The notes: generated by a model from the sequence alone, not told the origin. DNA of 38,940 nt from an uncultured Bacteroidales bacterium (GCA_902788275.1 CADAJV010000014.1:1-38940); one strand, 5' to 3'; positions 25,024-33,761 are shown, counted from the first letter of the stretch. Program-made: numbers and translations.

Positions 25024-26733
25024 ATGCCAAGAAGAATCAAGAATTTCAAGCCTGCTGAGCTGGAGGAGGAGATTGAGGAGCAGCAGGCTCTGACGAGAGA
25101 GGATATGGAGGGCCTGGATATCCTGCAGCTGATGGAGCAGGTAAACAAGGTGACCTTTGACAGCAAGCTGGACAAGGCACGGCTGAAGAGGCATGAGGCG
25201 CTGCTGACATACGTTGCTGACAAGGTGAACCTTAGTGTGAACGAGGTGATACTGCTTGCTGCCTTGATAGAGGGAGTGGAGGACGTGAAGCTGGAGGATT
25301 TGTCGAGGGCTTACGACTGCTCCATATTGAAGATACTGCAAATGAAGAAGGACATTGACTCTCTGATAGCCAAGAGGTTTATCAAGAAAAATACGCGCTA
25401 CGGCGAGAAGGGGGTGTATAACGTGAACCCCACCGTGCTGAATGCCTTCTCGGAGAACAGGCCGTATAAGGGCGAGGACGCACACTTCAGCAACGACAAG
25501 CAACTGCTGAAGGCAATCGGCAGGTCTATGGAAGAAGCCATCCGTCGTGAGAGGATTGGCGCTGAGGACTTGCTGGCCGACATCCACTTCTATCTGGACC
25601 ATAACGAGGAGCTGCCGCTGGTGGAGAAGCTGCGCAAGCTGAGCCTGGACGACGAGGATCTGGTGGTGCTGCTGATGATGCTGTGCGTCGAAGTGTTCTT
25701 CCGATGGAAGGTTTGGGACTACTCATCAGATATGGACGACATGAGGTATGGCCATCAGTTGTGGGGTGAGATATACGAACGTCTGGCAGCAGGGAATGGC
25801 AGGCTGTTTAAGGAGAAGTTTATTCAGTATCACTGCTCTGACAGGCTGGCAGACAAAGACAAGGTGGAGATGTGCAAGGGCGAGAAGCGCACGGAGCTGA
25901 TTGGCGAGATACTGCCCAAGCAGAGAATGGCGATGGACCAGGACAGGATACGCTACGCCAGCATCAAGCCCAAGCAGTTATACTACAACCCCGAGGAGCG
26001 CAAGCAGGTGGAGCAGCTGCAGGACTTGCTATCACCGAAATCGCTCAGGAAGGTCAGTCAGGCTATGGAGGCGAAGGGGCTGGGCAGAGCGTTCACTTGC
26101 CTGTTTTATGGAGCTCCCGGCACCGGCAAGACGGAGACGGCCAAGCAGCTGGCTTATATGACGAAGCGCGACGTGCTGCAGATAGACATGTCGCAGCTGA
26201 GGGACAAGTTTGTGGGTGAGAGCGAGAAGAACGTGAAGGAGATTTTTGAGAGGTATTACAGGCTTGCCTGCGGCTCGAAGCGTACGCCGATATTGCTGTT
26301 CAACGAGGCTGACGCCCTGATAGGCCGACGAATGACGGGCAACCTGAGGTCGGTGGACAAAATGGAGAATGCCTTGCAGAACATACTGCTGCAGGAAATG
26401 GAGAACTTCGTGGGCATACTGATTGCCACCACTAACATGGTGGACAACTTCGACGGCGCCTTTGAGCGCAGGTTCCTATTCAAGATAAGGTTTAACAACC
26501 CAACGCTGGAGGCCAAGAAAGCTATCTGGAAGTCAAAGCTCTCGGAACTGGACGACCGCGACATAGAGAAGCTGGCAGCAGAGTTTGACATGTCGGGCGG
26601 ACAGATAGACAACGTGGTGCGCAAGTACGTAATGGAGGCGATACTGAGCAAGGAGACTCCCAGCTACGAGGGTATGCGCAGCATGTGCCGGGGTGAGAGC
26701 CTGAAGTCGTCGCGCAGGTCGATAGGGTTCTAA
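25024..26733 (+). CDS. AAA+ ATPase
   Basis: A 569-residue protein. Residues 1-340 are a helical, charged N-terminal part without a named domain. The AAA+ module begins near 350: Walker A GAPGTGKT at 363-370, Walker B ILLFNEADAL at 423-432, sensor 1 region IATTNMVDNFDGAFERRF near 468-485 with a candidate arginine finger, and a helical lid ending near 540. In Walker B the usual aspartate is asparagine (NE instead of DE), a variant I have seen in this ATPase group, so activity is not excluded. The gene opens the second large unit, behind promoter copy 3. AAA+ proteins of this type remodel protein or nucleic-acid complexes. Confidence 0.9.
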   Translation: MPRRIKNFKPAELEEEIEEQQALTREDMEGLDILQLMEQVNKVTFDSKLDKARLKRHEALLTYVADKVNLSVNEVILLAALIEGVEDVKLEDLSRAYDCSILKILQMKKDIDSLIAKRFIKKNTRYGEKGVYNVNPTVLNAFSENRPYKGEDAHFSNDKQLLKAIGRSMEEAIRRERIGAEDLLADIHFYLDHNEELPLVEKLRKLSLDDEDLVVLLMMLCVEVFFRWKVWDYSSDMDDMRYGHQLWGEIYERLAAGNGRLFKEKFIQYHCSDRLADKDKVEMCKGEKRTELIGEILPKQRMAMDQDRIRYASIKPKQLYYNPEERKQVEQLQDLLSPKSLRKVSQAMEAKGLGRAFTCLFYGAPGTGKTETAKQLAYMTKRDVLQIDMSQLRDKFVGESEKNVKEIFERYYRLACGSKRTPILLFNEADALIGRRMTGNLRSVDKMENALQNILLQEMENFVGILIATTNMVDNFDGAFERRFLFKIRFNNPTLEAKKAIWKSKLSELDDRDIEKLAAEFDMSGGQIDNVVRKYVMEAILSKETPSYEGMRSMCRGESLKSSRRSIGF

Positions 26734-26769
26734 CGAAAACGAGAGATTGGTTTAGTCAAGGGTCATGAG

Positions 26770-26902
26770 CCAAGAGTCAAGTGTCGTGAGTCATGACTGA
26801 ATGCGAAGCGCGAAAACGCTAAACAGACTTCCGAGCGAAGCGAAAACTTCTAGCAGCAATGCTGCGATAACTTCAAAAACGCTCTCGACTCTTGACTCTT
26901 GG
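26770..26902. repeat. 12-bp inverted repeat in the gap after the AAA+ gene
   Basis: CCAAGAGTCAAG (26770-26781) and CTTGACTCTTGG (26891-26902) are perfect reverse complements, 109 nt apart, in the spacer between the ATPase and the next gene. Similar words (catgactcccgactc) lie at 24870-24885. Confidence 0.6.
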
Positions 26903-26916
26903 CAAAAATTTCATAT

Positions 26917-27561
26917 ATGGAGAAAGACTTTTTATCATCAGTGCCTGAGGGGGGCTTTCCCGAAGGGAAGATAGTGCTGGTGGACGGCACAGAGCTGACC
27001 TGCCACCCCAAGGCATCAACGCCGGGGGAGATAGAGGGCAACGACCTGAAGCTGGACACGACCGGCACCTACCTGAGATTGAAGAATAGGCCTGCGCTTA
27101 CTCCAAAGGAGCTGGACGCAGCGCGGAAGGCACACATGGAATTGTTTGTGCAGAATGCTTTTCTGTTCTACAAGAACGCAGCGCGGATAATGAACGACAG
27201 CCGTATGTTTCTGGCTCCGGTGGATATGGGCAACAACTTGGCTTATACAGGTGAGAGTGGCTTGAGAAACGCCACCCTGGGAGTCTATTTGGAGTGGTGG
27301 CTCTACAGCCCTGTCGACATAACTCATGACGTGGAGGGAGAGCCTGCCCTGACAGTGTCGTTTGCAGGGAGTCCGCTGAGCGGAATGAACTCTTGCAGTG
27401 CCGTAAGGCCTGACGGCGAGTGGTTCAACTTCAGCTCCAGAAGTTTTAGCCTCTTGTGGAGCAGTTTCCGGAAGATCAACTGCCGCTACACCGAGGCGAA
27501 GCAGATGTACGACGCTTACAGCCTGGAGGAGGTGCGACAGAAACTGGCTTGTTTTCCGTAA
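26917..27561 (+). CDS. hypothetical protein (214 aa)
   Basis: I start at ATG 26917 (MEKDFLSSVPEGG); an in-frame TTG at 26899 lies upstream inside a repeat. The family is unknown. The first 60 residues contain glycine-rich strands with a GKIVLVDGTELTCHP segment, then a helix (LTPKELDAARKAHMELFVQNAFLFYKNAARI) and a C-terminal region with WWLYSPVD and several serines. There is no catalytic signature I can identify. It sits between the AAA+ ATPase and the DUF2130 gene on the same strand, so it is probably part of the same unit. Confidence 0.7.
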   Translation: MEKDFLSSVPEGGFPEGKIVLVDGTELTCHPKASTPGEIEGNDLKLDTTGTYLRLKNRPALTPKELDAARKAHMELFVQNAFLFYKNAARIMNDSRMFLAPVDMGNNLAYTGESGLRNATLGVYLEWWLYSPVDITHDVEGEPALTVSFAGSPLSGMNSCSAVRPDGEWFNFSSRSFSLLWSSFRKINCRYTEAKQMYDAYSLEEVRQKLACFP

Positions 27562-27625
27562 AAACGTGCCTTGACACGACAAGGGAGAATGATTAACTAT
27601 TATATTAACATTAAAATTTACAGAC

Positions 27626-28948
27626 ATGAAGGAGATTAAGTGCCCCAAGTGTGGAAATGTGTTTCAGGTTGACGAAGCGGACTATGCTTCAATAGCCAAC
27701 CAAGTAAGGAATGCCGAGTTTGAAGCAGAGCTGGAGCGTCGTATGAGGGAGGCCGAGCGTCAGCACGAGACGGAGCAGCAACTGGCCGAGGCCAAGGCGG
27801 AGCATACGCTGCAGTCGCAGCTGAGCCGGAAAGACGAAGAAATCGTGCGTCTGCAGAACCAGCTGCAGGTGATAGAGAGCCAGAAAAAGAGCGAGCTGAC
27901 TGAAGCGCTGGCCAGGAAGGATCAGGAGATAGAGAAACTCCACTCCGCTATCGCCAAGAGCAACAGCGAGACGCAACTGGTATTGATGGAGGAGCGCAAC
28001 AAGGCTCACGAGCTGGAGCAGAGCAAGGACAAGGTGATAGACAAACTGCGCTCTGACATGGAGGTGCAGAAGCAGGCGGCTGAGCTGGAGAAGAGCAATA
28101 TGCTGCAACAGCACGAGCAGGAACGCCGCATGATGCAGGAGCAGGTGGACTACTACAAGGACATGAAGACCAGGCTGTCGACGAAGATGGTAGGCGAGAG
28201 CCTGGAGCAGCACTGCAGCGACGAGTATGAGTTGCATCTCCGTCCGCTAATGCCCAATGCTACGTTTGTCAAGGACAACGAAGTGGTGGGAGGCACCAAG
28301 GGTGACTTTATCTTTCGCGACTCGGAGGACGGGGTGGAGTATCTGTCCATCATGTTTGAGATGAAGAACGAGATGGACACCACCAAGACCAAGACGAAGA
28401 ACGACCACTTCCTCGACAGGCTTGACGAGAACCGCAGGAAGAAGGGTTGCGAGTATGCAGTGCTGGTAAGCCTGCTGGAGCCTGAGAGCGAGCTGTATAA
28501 CGTAGGCATCGTCAACAAATCGCACGTGCATGACAAGATGTATGTGATCCGTCCGCAGTTCTTCGTGCCGTTTATCAACATGCTGGTACAGGCCACGAAG
28601 AAGAGCCTGGAGTACAAGAAGGCGCTCGTGGCAGCGCAGAACAGGGATGTGGACGTGACCAACTTCGAGAATCAAGTAGAGAAGATTAAGGAGAAGTTTG
28701 GAAAGAACTACCTACTGGCAAGCAAGAAATTCCAGACTGCTGTCGACGAGATAGACAAGACAATTGATCATCTGCAAAAGGTGAAGGAGAATCTTATTAG
28801 CAGCGAGAACAATCTGCGACTGGCAAGCGATAAGCTTGAGGAACTCTCCGTCCGCAAGCTGACACGCAAGAACCCCACCATGAAGGCCAAGTTTGACGAG
28901 GCTCGCAAGGCCAACGAGGTGGTAGACGCGGAAGAGGTAGAAGATTGA
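27626..28948 (+). CDS. DUF2130 coiled-coil protein with PD-(D/E)XK-like core
   Basis: A 440-residue protein. It opens with a CPKC motif (residues 5-8) typical of the family's zinc-ribbon-like start, followed by a long coiled coil (about 25-190, rich in E, Q, K, R). The DUF2130 core contains GTKGDFIF with Asp227, FEMKNE with Glu245 and Lys247, and a following helix, which fits the D...ExK nuclease pattern. The end is a second helical region (about 330-425). The family is widespread and poorly characterised. It is followed after 13 nt by the macro-domain gene, so both are probably translated from one message. Nuclease activity is inferred from the motif. Confidence 0.9.
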   Translation: MKEIKCPKCGNVFQVDEADYASIANQVRNAEFEAELERRMREAERQHETEQQLAEAKAEHTLQSQLSRKDEEIVRLQNQLQVIESQKKSELTEALARKDQEIEKLHSAIAKSNSETQLVLMEERNKAHELEQSKDKVIDKLRSDMEVQKQAAELEKSNMLQQHEQERRMMQEQVDYYKDMKTRLSTKMVGESLEQHCSDEYELHLRPLMPNATFVKDNEVVGGTKGDFIFRDSEDGVEYLSIMFEMKNEMDTTKTKTKNDHFLDRLDENRRKKGCEYAVLVSLLEPESELYNVGIVNKSHVHDKMYVIRPQFFVPFINMLVQATKKSLEYKKALVAAQNRDVDVTNFENQVEKIKEKFGKNYLLASKKFQTAVDEIDKTIDHLQKVKENLISSENNLRLASDKLEELSVRKLTRKNPTMKAKFDEARKANEVVDAEEVED

Positions 28949-28961
28949 AAGGCAGAAGCAT

Positions 28962-29810
28962 ATGGTAAACTACGGACAACTGAACCGCGAGGTAATGCTT
29001 GACACCCAAAAGCACTACAGGAGCGACGCTGCACTGCAGGAGGCTGTGCGGCAATCAATAGAGCTGCAGTATATGGTTGCTCAGGAGGAGAATATCGACC
29101 AGCCGCATGCCGACGCCAGGGGCAATAAATACCTGGTGTCGGGCAAACGATCGTTTGAGGCTGCCAAGCAGTATGCCGAAAGAGGAATGAAGGTGGCGGT
29201 GCTGAACTTTGCCAACAACCACTCGATAGGTGGAGCCCCTTTCGCTGCCGGTGCACAGGAAGAGTCGCTGTGTCGCTGCTCAACACTGCTGCCTTGCCTG
29301 GTGGCGATGAAGGAGGGGTTCTACGATAGGCACAGAAGGCAGTTCAGCCGAAAAGAGATTGGCAACATGGGTAATGATGATCTTATCTATACTCCGGGCG
29401 TGGTGGTGTTTAAGACCGACGAGCGTAACTTTGTTATCCTTCCACGTTTGATGGAACGGGACGAGTGGTATAAGGTCGATGTAATCACTTGCGCTGCCCC
29501 GGAGATGAACAGGGTGCGCCATTGGCCTGACAACTACGAGGCTGTGATTGCCTCGCGCATCAAGAAGATACTTGACGTGGCAGCCAGGGAGAGGGTGGAG
29601 GCTCTCATTCTGGGTGCGTGGGGTTGCGGTGCCTTCAGGAATGATTCGAGTGTGGTGGCCAGAGTGTTTGCGCAGCAGCTGCAGAACTATAGCTTCCCCA
29701 TTGTGGAGTTCGCCCTAGCATGCAAGGAGCCTGTCAGCAGCTCGTCGCCTTTTGTGAGGGAACTGCTGAATGTAATAACCTGTGAAGCCGGAGTAGATAA
29801 AAACAATTAA
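28962..29810 (+). CDS. PARG-like macro-domain protein (TIGR02452)
   Basis: A 282-residue microbial poly(ADP-ribose) glycohydrolase-like protein. The catalytic signature GGAPFAAGAQEE lies at residues 90-101, with the paired glutamates at 100-101. It is preceded by the ADP-ribose-binding FANNHSIGG region and followed by LILGAWGCGAFRND (about 211-224), the second ligand-binding loop. Known relatives remove ADP-ribose chains or units from targets, so this enzyme should act on ADP-ribosylated protein or nucleic acid. It lies 13 nt after the DUF2130 gene and 320 nt before a NADAR gene, which handles ADP-ribose as well. Confidence 0.92.
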   Translation: MVNYGQLNREVMLDTQKHYRSDAALQEAVRQSIELQYMVAQEENIDQPHADARGNKYLVSGKRSFEAAKQYAERGMKVAVLNFANNHSIGGAPFAAGAQEESLCRCSTLLPCLVAMKEGFYDRHRRQFSRKEIGNMGNDDLIYTPGVVVFKTDERNFVILPRLMERDEWYKVDVITCAAPEMNRVRHWPDNYEAVIASRIKKILDVAARERVEALILGAWGCGAFRNDSSVVARVFAQQLQNYSFPIVEFALACKEPVSSSSPFVRELLNVITCEAGVDKNN

Positions 29811-30129
29811 TTAAATATTAAGTGTTTTAAAAATTGTCCATATCTTTGCAAAAATAATGAACACAATGAATGAACTCCACATCACAACAGCAACGAAAGA
29901 GCAATATTGCTCAGAATGCCTGCTTTATGTTATGGCGGAGAAACGTTTGTTGATGAAATTAAACGAACCTTTTCGCTAAGCCAAATGAGCAGAATGATGC
30001 TTGCATCAAGTCTGCCATGGCGAGAAAAGGTGGTTGCGAAGAAACCAACATAAAACGCAGCCATTTCTGACTGCACGGTAAGCAAATCCCTATATAGTCA
30101 CCTAAATAGTTGCTAAACAATATATTGTT
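29811..30129. other. 319-nt spacer with a small frame and a promoter-like box
   Basis: Between the PARG-like and NADAR genes. A -7-like TATCTTTG lies at 29841-29848 without a good -33. A 40-codon open frame (29857-29979) follows it. The rest, to 30129, shows no repeat or gene. Confidence 0.5.
29857..29979 (+). CDS. possible 40-aa small protein or leader peptide
   Basis: An ATG at 29857 opens 40 codons ending in TAA at 29977, with two cysteines (residues 18 and 21) and a basic C-terminal half. The first residues (MNTMNELHITTATKEQY) resemble the start of some GNAT proteins, so it may be a truncated acetyltransferase. It sits directly behind a TATCTTTG box. Too short to be sure of coding. Confidence 0.3.
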   Translation: MNTMNELHITTATKEQYCSECLLYVMAEKRLLMKLNEPFR

Positions 30130-30870
30130 ATGAAAAACGAATATCTGATTCTAGGGCAGGAGGAAGTGTATAAGGCCTCGCCGAGTGTATGGAGTTTTAA
30201 GAAAGTTGATGATATTGTGCACGGCATCAATCTGAACTTGTCGAATATGGCGGGTGGCTATCCCTTTATTTTTGGAAGCTGCGAGTGGGAGGATAGTGAG
30301 CGACTGTATCTGTGCGGTGAGTTTTCGAATAACACAGAGGAGCACTGCGAGGTGCAGCGTCAATTGAAGAAAGCAAAGAGTGGCTATGCGGCCAAGCGAT
30401 TTGTGAAGGCAAAGTACAAAAGTCTTGTAAGGAAGGATTTCTTGCAATTCCGCTTGCAGTGGATGCTGTATGTGGTGTGGCAGAAATGTAAGGGCAACGA
30501 GGATTTTCGCAAACGGCTCTTGGAGGTGCCGGATGATGTAGTGCTGTTGGAAAACACGACTACTGACAATGGTGGCACTGCAGATATATGGGGATGCCGT
30601 AACCGTGAGTTGGTCAATGCGCGCAAAACACTTGCCGATAAGCTAGCTAATGATAATCCCAATATGAGGAAGAAGGATCTGGAGCGCCTTATTAACGTGG
30701 AAACAAACAAGATAGACAGCATCGGAGAATGGCGTGGTCAGAACAACATCGGCAAGATACTGATGATGTGCCGGAACTGTATTGTCGGTGGAATGGAACC
30801 GACTATCGACCTTGAGTTGCTCCGAAAAGCAGAGATACACATCTTAGGGGAAAAGCTCACGTTTGATTAA
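30130..30870 (+). CDS. NADAR-domain (YbiA/DUF1768-type) ADP-ribose glycosidase-like protein
   Basis: A 246-residue protein. The NADAR pattern is visible in order: GYPFIFGSCEW (43-53), EFSNNTEEHCEVQRQ (64-78), GYAAKRF (85-91), a WMLYVVWQKC helix (111-120), FRKRLLEV and ENTTTDNG (141-148), IWGCRNRE (153-160), then QNNIGKILMMCRN (204-216). An insertion of about 35 residues (161-195) is lysine/asparagine-rich. NADAR proteins have been linked to removing ADP-ribose from guanine bases in DNA, in some cases as antitoxins of DarT1-type toxins. No such toxin gene is visible here. With the PARG-like enzyme upstream it makes two ADP-ribose-removing activities in one island. Confidence 0.85.
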   Translation: MKNEYLILGQEEVYKASPSVWSFKKVDDIVHGINLNLSNMAGGYPFIFGSCEWEDSERLYLCGEFSNNTEEHCEVQRQLKKAKSGYAAKRFVKAKYKSLVRKDFLQFRLQWMLYVVWQKCKGNEDFRKRLLEVPDDVVLLENTTTDNGGTADIWGCRNRELVNARKTLADKLANDNPNMRKKDLERLINVETNKIDSIGEWRGQNNIGKILMMCRNCIVGGMEPTIDLELLRKAEIHILGEKLTFD

Positions 30871-30918
30871 GCTACCTGAACAAAAGAACACATTTTTATA
30901 AAAATAGGAATAGCAGCC

Positions 30919-30949
30919 TTTGTTATGAAAGGTTCTTGGTTTACTTTTA
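30919..30949 (+). promoter_or_regulatory. promoter of the 101-aa gene
   Basis: TTTG at -33 (30919-30922) and TACTTTTA (30942-30949, one change from TAnnTTTG) are 19 nt apart. Transcription would start near 30956, directly before a hairpin at 30960-31014. Confidence 0.5.
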
Positions 30950-30959
30950 CAAAAAATAA

Positions 30960-31014
30960 GCAATGACCAAGAAATATACCCAGTTTTATTTGGGATATTT
31001 TGATTAGTCATTGC
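30960..31014 (+). promoter_or_regulatory. long leader hairpin before the 101-aa gene
   Basis: GCAATGAC (30960-30967) pairs with GTCATTGC (31007-31014). An inner stem AAATATaCCCA pairs with TGGGATATTT around an eight-base loop, with a single bulge. The hairpin ends 18 nt before the start codon at 31033, so it could control translation or stability of the message, or be a protein-binding site. It has no T-run, so it is not a normal terminator. Confidence 0.65.
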
Positions 31015-31032
31015 CAAAATATTAGAGGTATT

Positions 31033-31338
31033 ATGGACTATAGGCTTGTCAATCACTACTTTGAAGTGCGTGGGTGGAAGAAATACCATGTTTTCCAAAT
31101 AGGGACTCGATGGGTTAAGGATAAGCAAGAAGTGGTTTGCTCTATGAATGGGTTTAAGCTGAATGAAAAATATGTTGACGAGAGCGACATGGCAAAGCTA
31201 CTGGGCATCTCGCAGAGAGAGATTGATATGTTTGACTCGCTCAAGAGGACTGGGTATACCTGCAAGATGGCATTGGCATTTCTTGACGGTATCCGCTGGG
31301 CTGACGAGCACCCGCTCAACGCGCCAAAGAAACAATGA
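31033..31338 (+). CDS. hypothetical protein (101 aa)
   Basis: I start at ATG 31033 (MDYRLVNHYFEVRGW), after GAGG-like sequence and the leader hairpin; the frame upstream to 31000 would run through the hairpin. There are two parts: a strand-rich first half (WKKYHVFQIGTRWVKDKQEVVCSMNGFKLNEKY) and a helical second half (DMAKLLGISQREIDMFDSLKR, ALAFLDGIRWADEHP) that may be a small helix-turn-helix-like domain. No family is recognised. It closes the accessory region before the core genes. Confidence 0.65.
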   Translation: MDYRLVNHYFEVRGWKKYHVFQIGTRWVKDKQEVVCSMNGFKLNEKYVDESDMAKLLGISQREIDMFDSLKRTGYTCKMALAFLDGIRWADEHPLNAPKKQ

Positions 31339-31533
31339 ATAGCGATCGGTAAGTACAGGACGGGAGGCACTTGGCGGAAGCAGGGGCGTTGCTGCGATTG
31401 TTTTGTGTATTTTGTTACCGTAGTGCTGATCATGCATATAAAAAAATATGGTTTTTATACCTAATAGGGGTAGTATTGTGTCCGTTTTCAGAAAAAATTA
31501 TTATCTTCGTAACCAGTTAGAACAATAATCACT

Positions 31534-33735
31534 ATGAAAATGCGTAACTTCTTCGCAGCTGTAGCCCTTGTGATAGCTGCTGCTGCTACGGCTCAAACCT
31601 CAAGTTTCAAAGACTACTCCAGTTATGTTAACCCTATGATTGGTACCGACAACCACGGCCATGTGGCAGTTGGTGGCAGTGTGCCTTTCGGTCTTGTGAT
31701 GATGGGCCCTGTGCAGATGGGGCAGGGGTGGGACTACTGCTCTGGCTATTGCTATGGCGACAGCATCCTCATCGGCTTCAGCCCTATCCACCTCAGCGGC
31801 ACCGGGTGCTGCGACCTTGGCGACATCCTGTTCATGCCTACCACGGGCGGGGTGTATAAGTGGAGGGGCCGCGCCAGCGAGCGCAACTCAGGCCACTCCT
31901 CCTTCTTCAGTCATGAGCGCGAGCAGACATGGCCGGGCTACTACAGCGTGATGCTCGACCGATGGGGCATCCAGGCCGAGATGACGGCCACCGAGCGTGT
32001 GGGATGGCAGCGTTACACCTGGCCCGCAGGAACCACCGACCAGCGCATACTCGTTGACCTGCACAACTCCATTGAGGACCGCGCCACCGACTGCGAGATT
32101 GCCTGGGTGGACGACCACACCATCTGCGGTCACCGCACCTCCACCGGCTGGGCAGCCCGCCACACAGTCTATTTCGTGGCTGAGTTCAGCAAACCCATCA
32201 AGGAGTGGCGCTGTTTTGAGGACGACCGCGAGCAGCCGGGCAAGTCGCTGCGCAGCACCAATGCCTATGGCGAGCTGAAGTTTGACTATGCCGGCAACGA
32301 CACCGTGGTTGTGCGCCTGGCTATCTCAGGAGCCAGTGTGGAGGGTGCCATGGCTAACCTCCGTGCCGAGGCCAGGCCCACCGACACCTTCAGCTCGGTG
32401 TGTGCCGCCGCCCGCGACAAGTGGAACAAGTGGATGGGCCTCATTGATGCCGACTTCACCAACGAAGCTGACCGCACCATATTCTATACAGCTCTCTACC
32501 ACATGATGATGACCCCTTGGCTCTACACCGATGCCAACGGCGAGTATGCCGGCTCTGACGGCCGTGTGCACAAGGCTGACGGATTTAAGAACTACACCAC
32601 TTGGAGCACGTGGGACACTTATCGTGCCTTCCATCCGCTGGCTACCCTCTTCCTGCCGCAGATGCAGCGCGACTGGGCTCTATCTATCCTGGCTGTCAAC
32701 CGCGAGCAGGGCTTCATGCCCGTATGGCAGTTCCTGGGCAACGAGACCCATACCATGGTGGGCATCAGCTCAGTGCCGATACTGGCCGACATGGTGCTCA
32801 AGGGCTATGTGCCTGAAGACAAGCAGGAGGAGGCCTTCCAGGCCATGAAGCATACCATGCTTATGGACTTCCGCGAGCTGAAGTGGATGAAGAAGCTGGG
32901 CTATATACCCAACAGCGAACACGAGAGCGTAAGCAAGACTATGGAGTATTGCCTCAACGACTGGAGCGTGGCACAGGTGGCCAGGAAGCTCGGACATACC
33001 GAGGACTACGAATATTTCTACAACCGCAGCCTGGGCTACAAGAAGCTCTACGACCCCAAACTGCGCTTCATGCGTTCCATTGACGAGCAGGGCAATTTCC
33101 TCTCTGCCGAGGGCTTTGCCCCCAACTTCCAGACCCGCGACTATACCGAGGGCAATGCCTGGCAGTACCTCTGGCTGGCACCTCATGATGCCGAGGGTCT
33201 GGTAGAGCTGCTGGGGGGCAGGGAGGCCTTCGTCAGCAAGCTCGACTCCCTTTTCACTGCCGACAGCTACACTGGCGAGGATGCGCAGTCAGACATCGCC
33301 GGCATGGTGGGCCAGTATGCCCACGGCAATGAGCCGAGCCACCACATTGCCTACCTTTATAACTATGCCGGTCGCCAGGACAAGACGGCCAGGATTCTGC
33401 GCGAGATAGTCTATAGTCAGTATGGCACCAACAAGGACGGCCTGGCTGGCAATGAGGACATGGGCCAGATGTCGGCGTGGTACATACTGACCGCCATGGG
33501 CTTCTATCAGGTGGAGCCGTGCGGCGGCCGCTACCAGTTTGGCAGTCCGTTGGTTACCAAGGCCTCATTCAAGACGCAGCAGGGCAAGACTTTCACAATT
33601 GTTGCCCACAACAACTCGAAGGACAATATATATATTAAGAAAGTGAAACTCAACGGCCGCCCCTACAAGAAGACTTATATAGACTATGCCGACATAGTCA
33701 AGGGTGGCACGTTGGAGTTCTTTATGGGCAAGTAG
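31534..33735 (+). CDS. secreted GH92 alpha-mannosidase
   Basis: A 733-residue glycoside hydrolase family 92 enzyme, which removes alpha-linked mannose from host or fungal N-glycans and mannans by an inverting, calcium-dependent mechanism. It begins with a signal peptide (MKMRNFFAAVALVIAAAATAQ) and then the GH92 opening YVNPMIGTDNHGH and GSVPFGLVMMGP. Later family segments include HLSGTGCCDLGDI, WSTWDTYRAFHPL (near 365), GNEPSHHIAYLYNYAG (near 600) and GNEDMGQMSAWYILTAMGFYQVEP (near 640), the last holding the general-base aspartate region. Length is normal. It has no T9SS C-terminal domain, so it is probably periplasmic. A TATCTTCG box at 31502-31509 may be its promoter. Confidence 0.95.
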   Translation: MKMRNFFAAVALVIAAAATAQTSSFKDYSSYVNPMIGTDNHGHVAVGGSVPFGLVMMGPVQMGQGWDYCSGYCYGDSILIGFSPIHLSGTGCCDLGDILFMPTTGGVYKWRGRASERNSGHSSFFSHEREQTWPGYYSVMLDRWGIQAEMTATERVGWQRYTWPAGTTDQRILVDLHNSIEDRATDCEIAWVDDHTICGHRTSTGWAARHTVYFVAEFSKPIKEWRCFEDDREQPGKSLRSTNAYGELKFDYAGNDTVVVRLAISGASVEGAMANLRAEARPTDTFSSVCAAARDKWNKWMGLIDADFTNEADRTIFYTALYHMMMTPWLYTDANGEYAGSDGRVHKADGFKNYTTWSTWDTYRAFHPLATLFLPQMQRDWALSILAVNREQGFMPVWQFLGNETHTMVGISSVPILADMVLKGYVPEDKQEEAFQAMKHTMLMDFRELKWMKKLGYIPNSEHESVSKTMEYCLNDWSVAQVARKLGHTEDYEYFYNRSLGYKKLYDPKLRFMRSIDEQGNFLSAEGFAPNFQTRDYTEGNAWQYLWLAPHDAEGLVELLGGREAFVSKLDSLFTADSYTGEDAQSDIAGMVGQYAHGNEPSHHIAYLYNYAGRQDKTARILREIVYSQYGTNKDGLAGNEDMGQMSAWYILTAMGFYQVEPCGGRYQFGSPLVTKASFKTQQGKTFTIVAHNNSKDNIYIKKVKLNGRPYKKTYIDYADIVKGGTLEFFMGK

Positions 33736-33761
33736 GCAGAATCACACGTTTACTTTCATAA

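Noticed and set aside
26281-26330. Walker B asparagine in the AAA+ ATPase as a sign of a dead enzyme
   Set aside because: The NE form is familiar in this ATPase group, and Walker A, the glutamate and arginine finger are intact, so loss of activity is not supported.
31534-33735. GH92 enzyme as part of a polysaccharide utilisation locus
   Set aside because: No SusC/SusD pair or hybrid sensor is next to it within the window.
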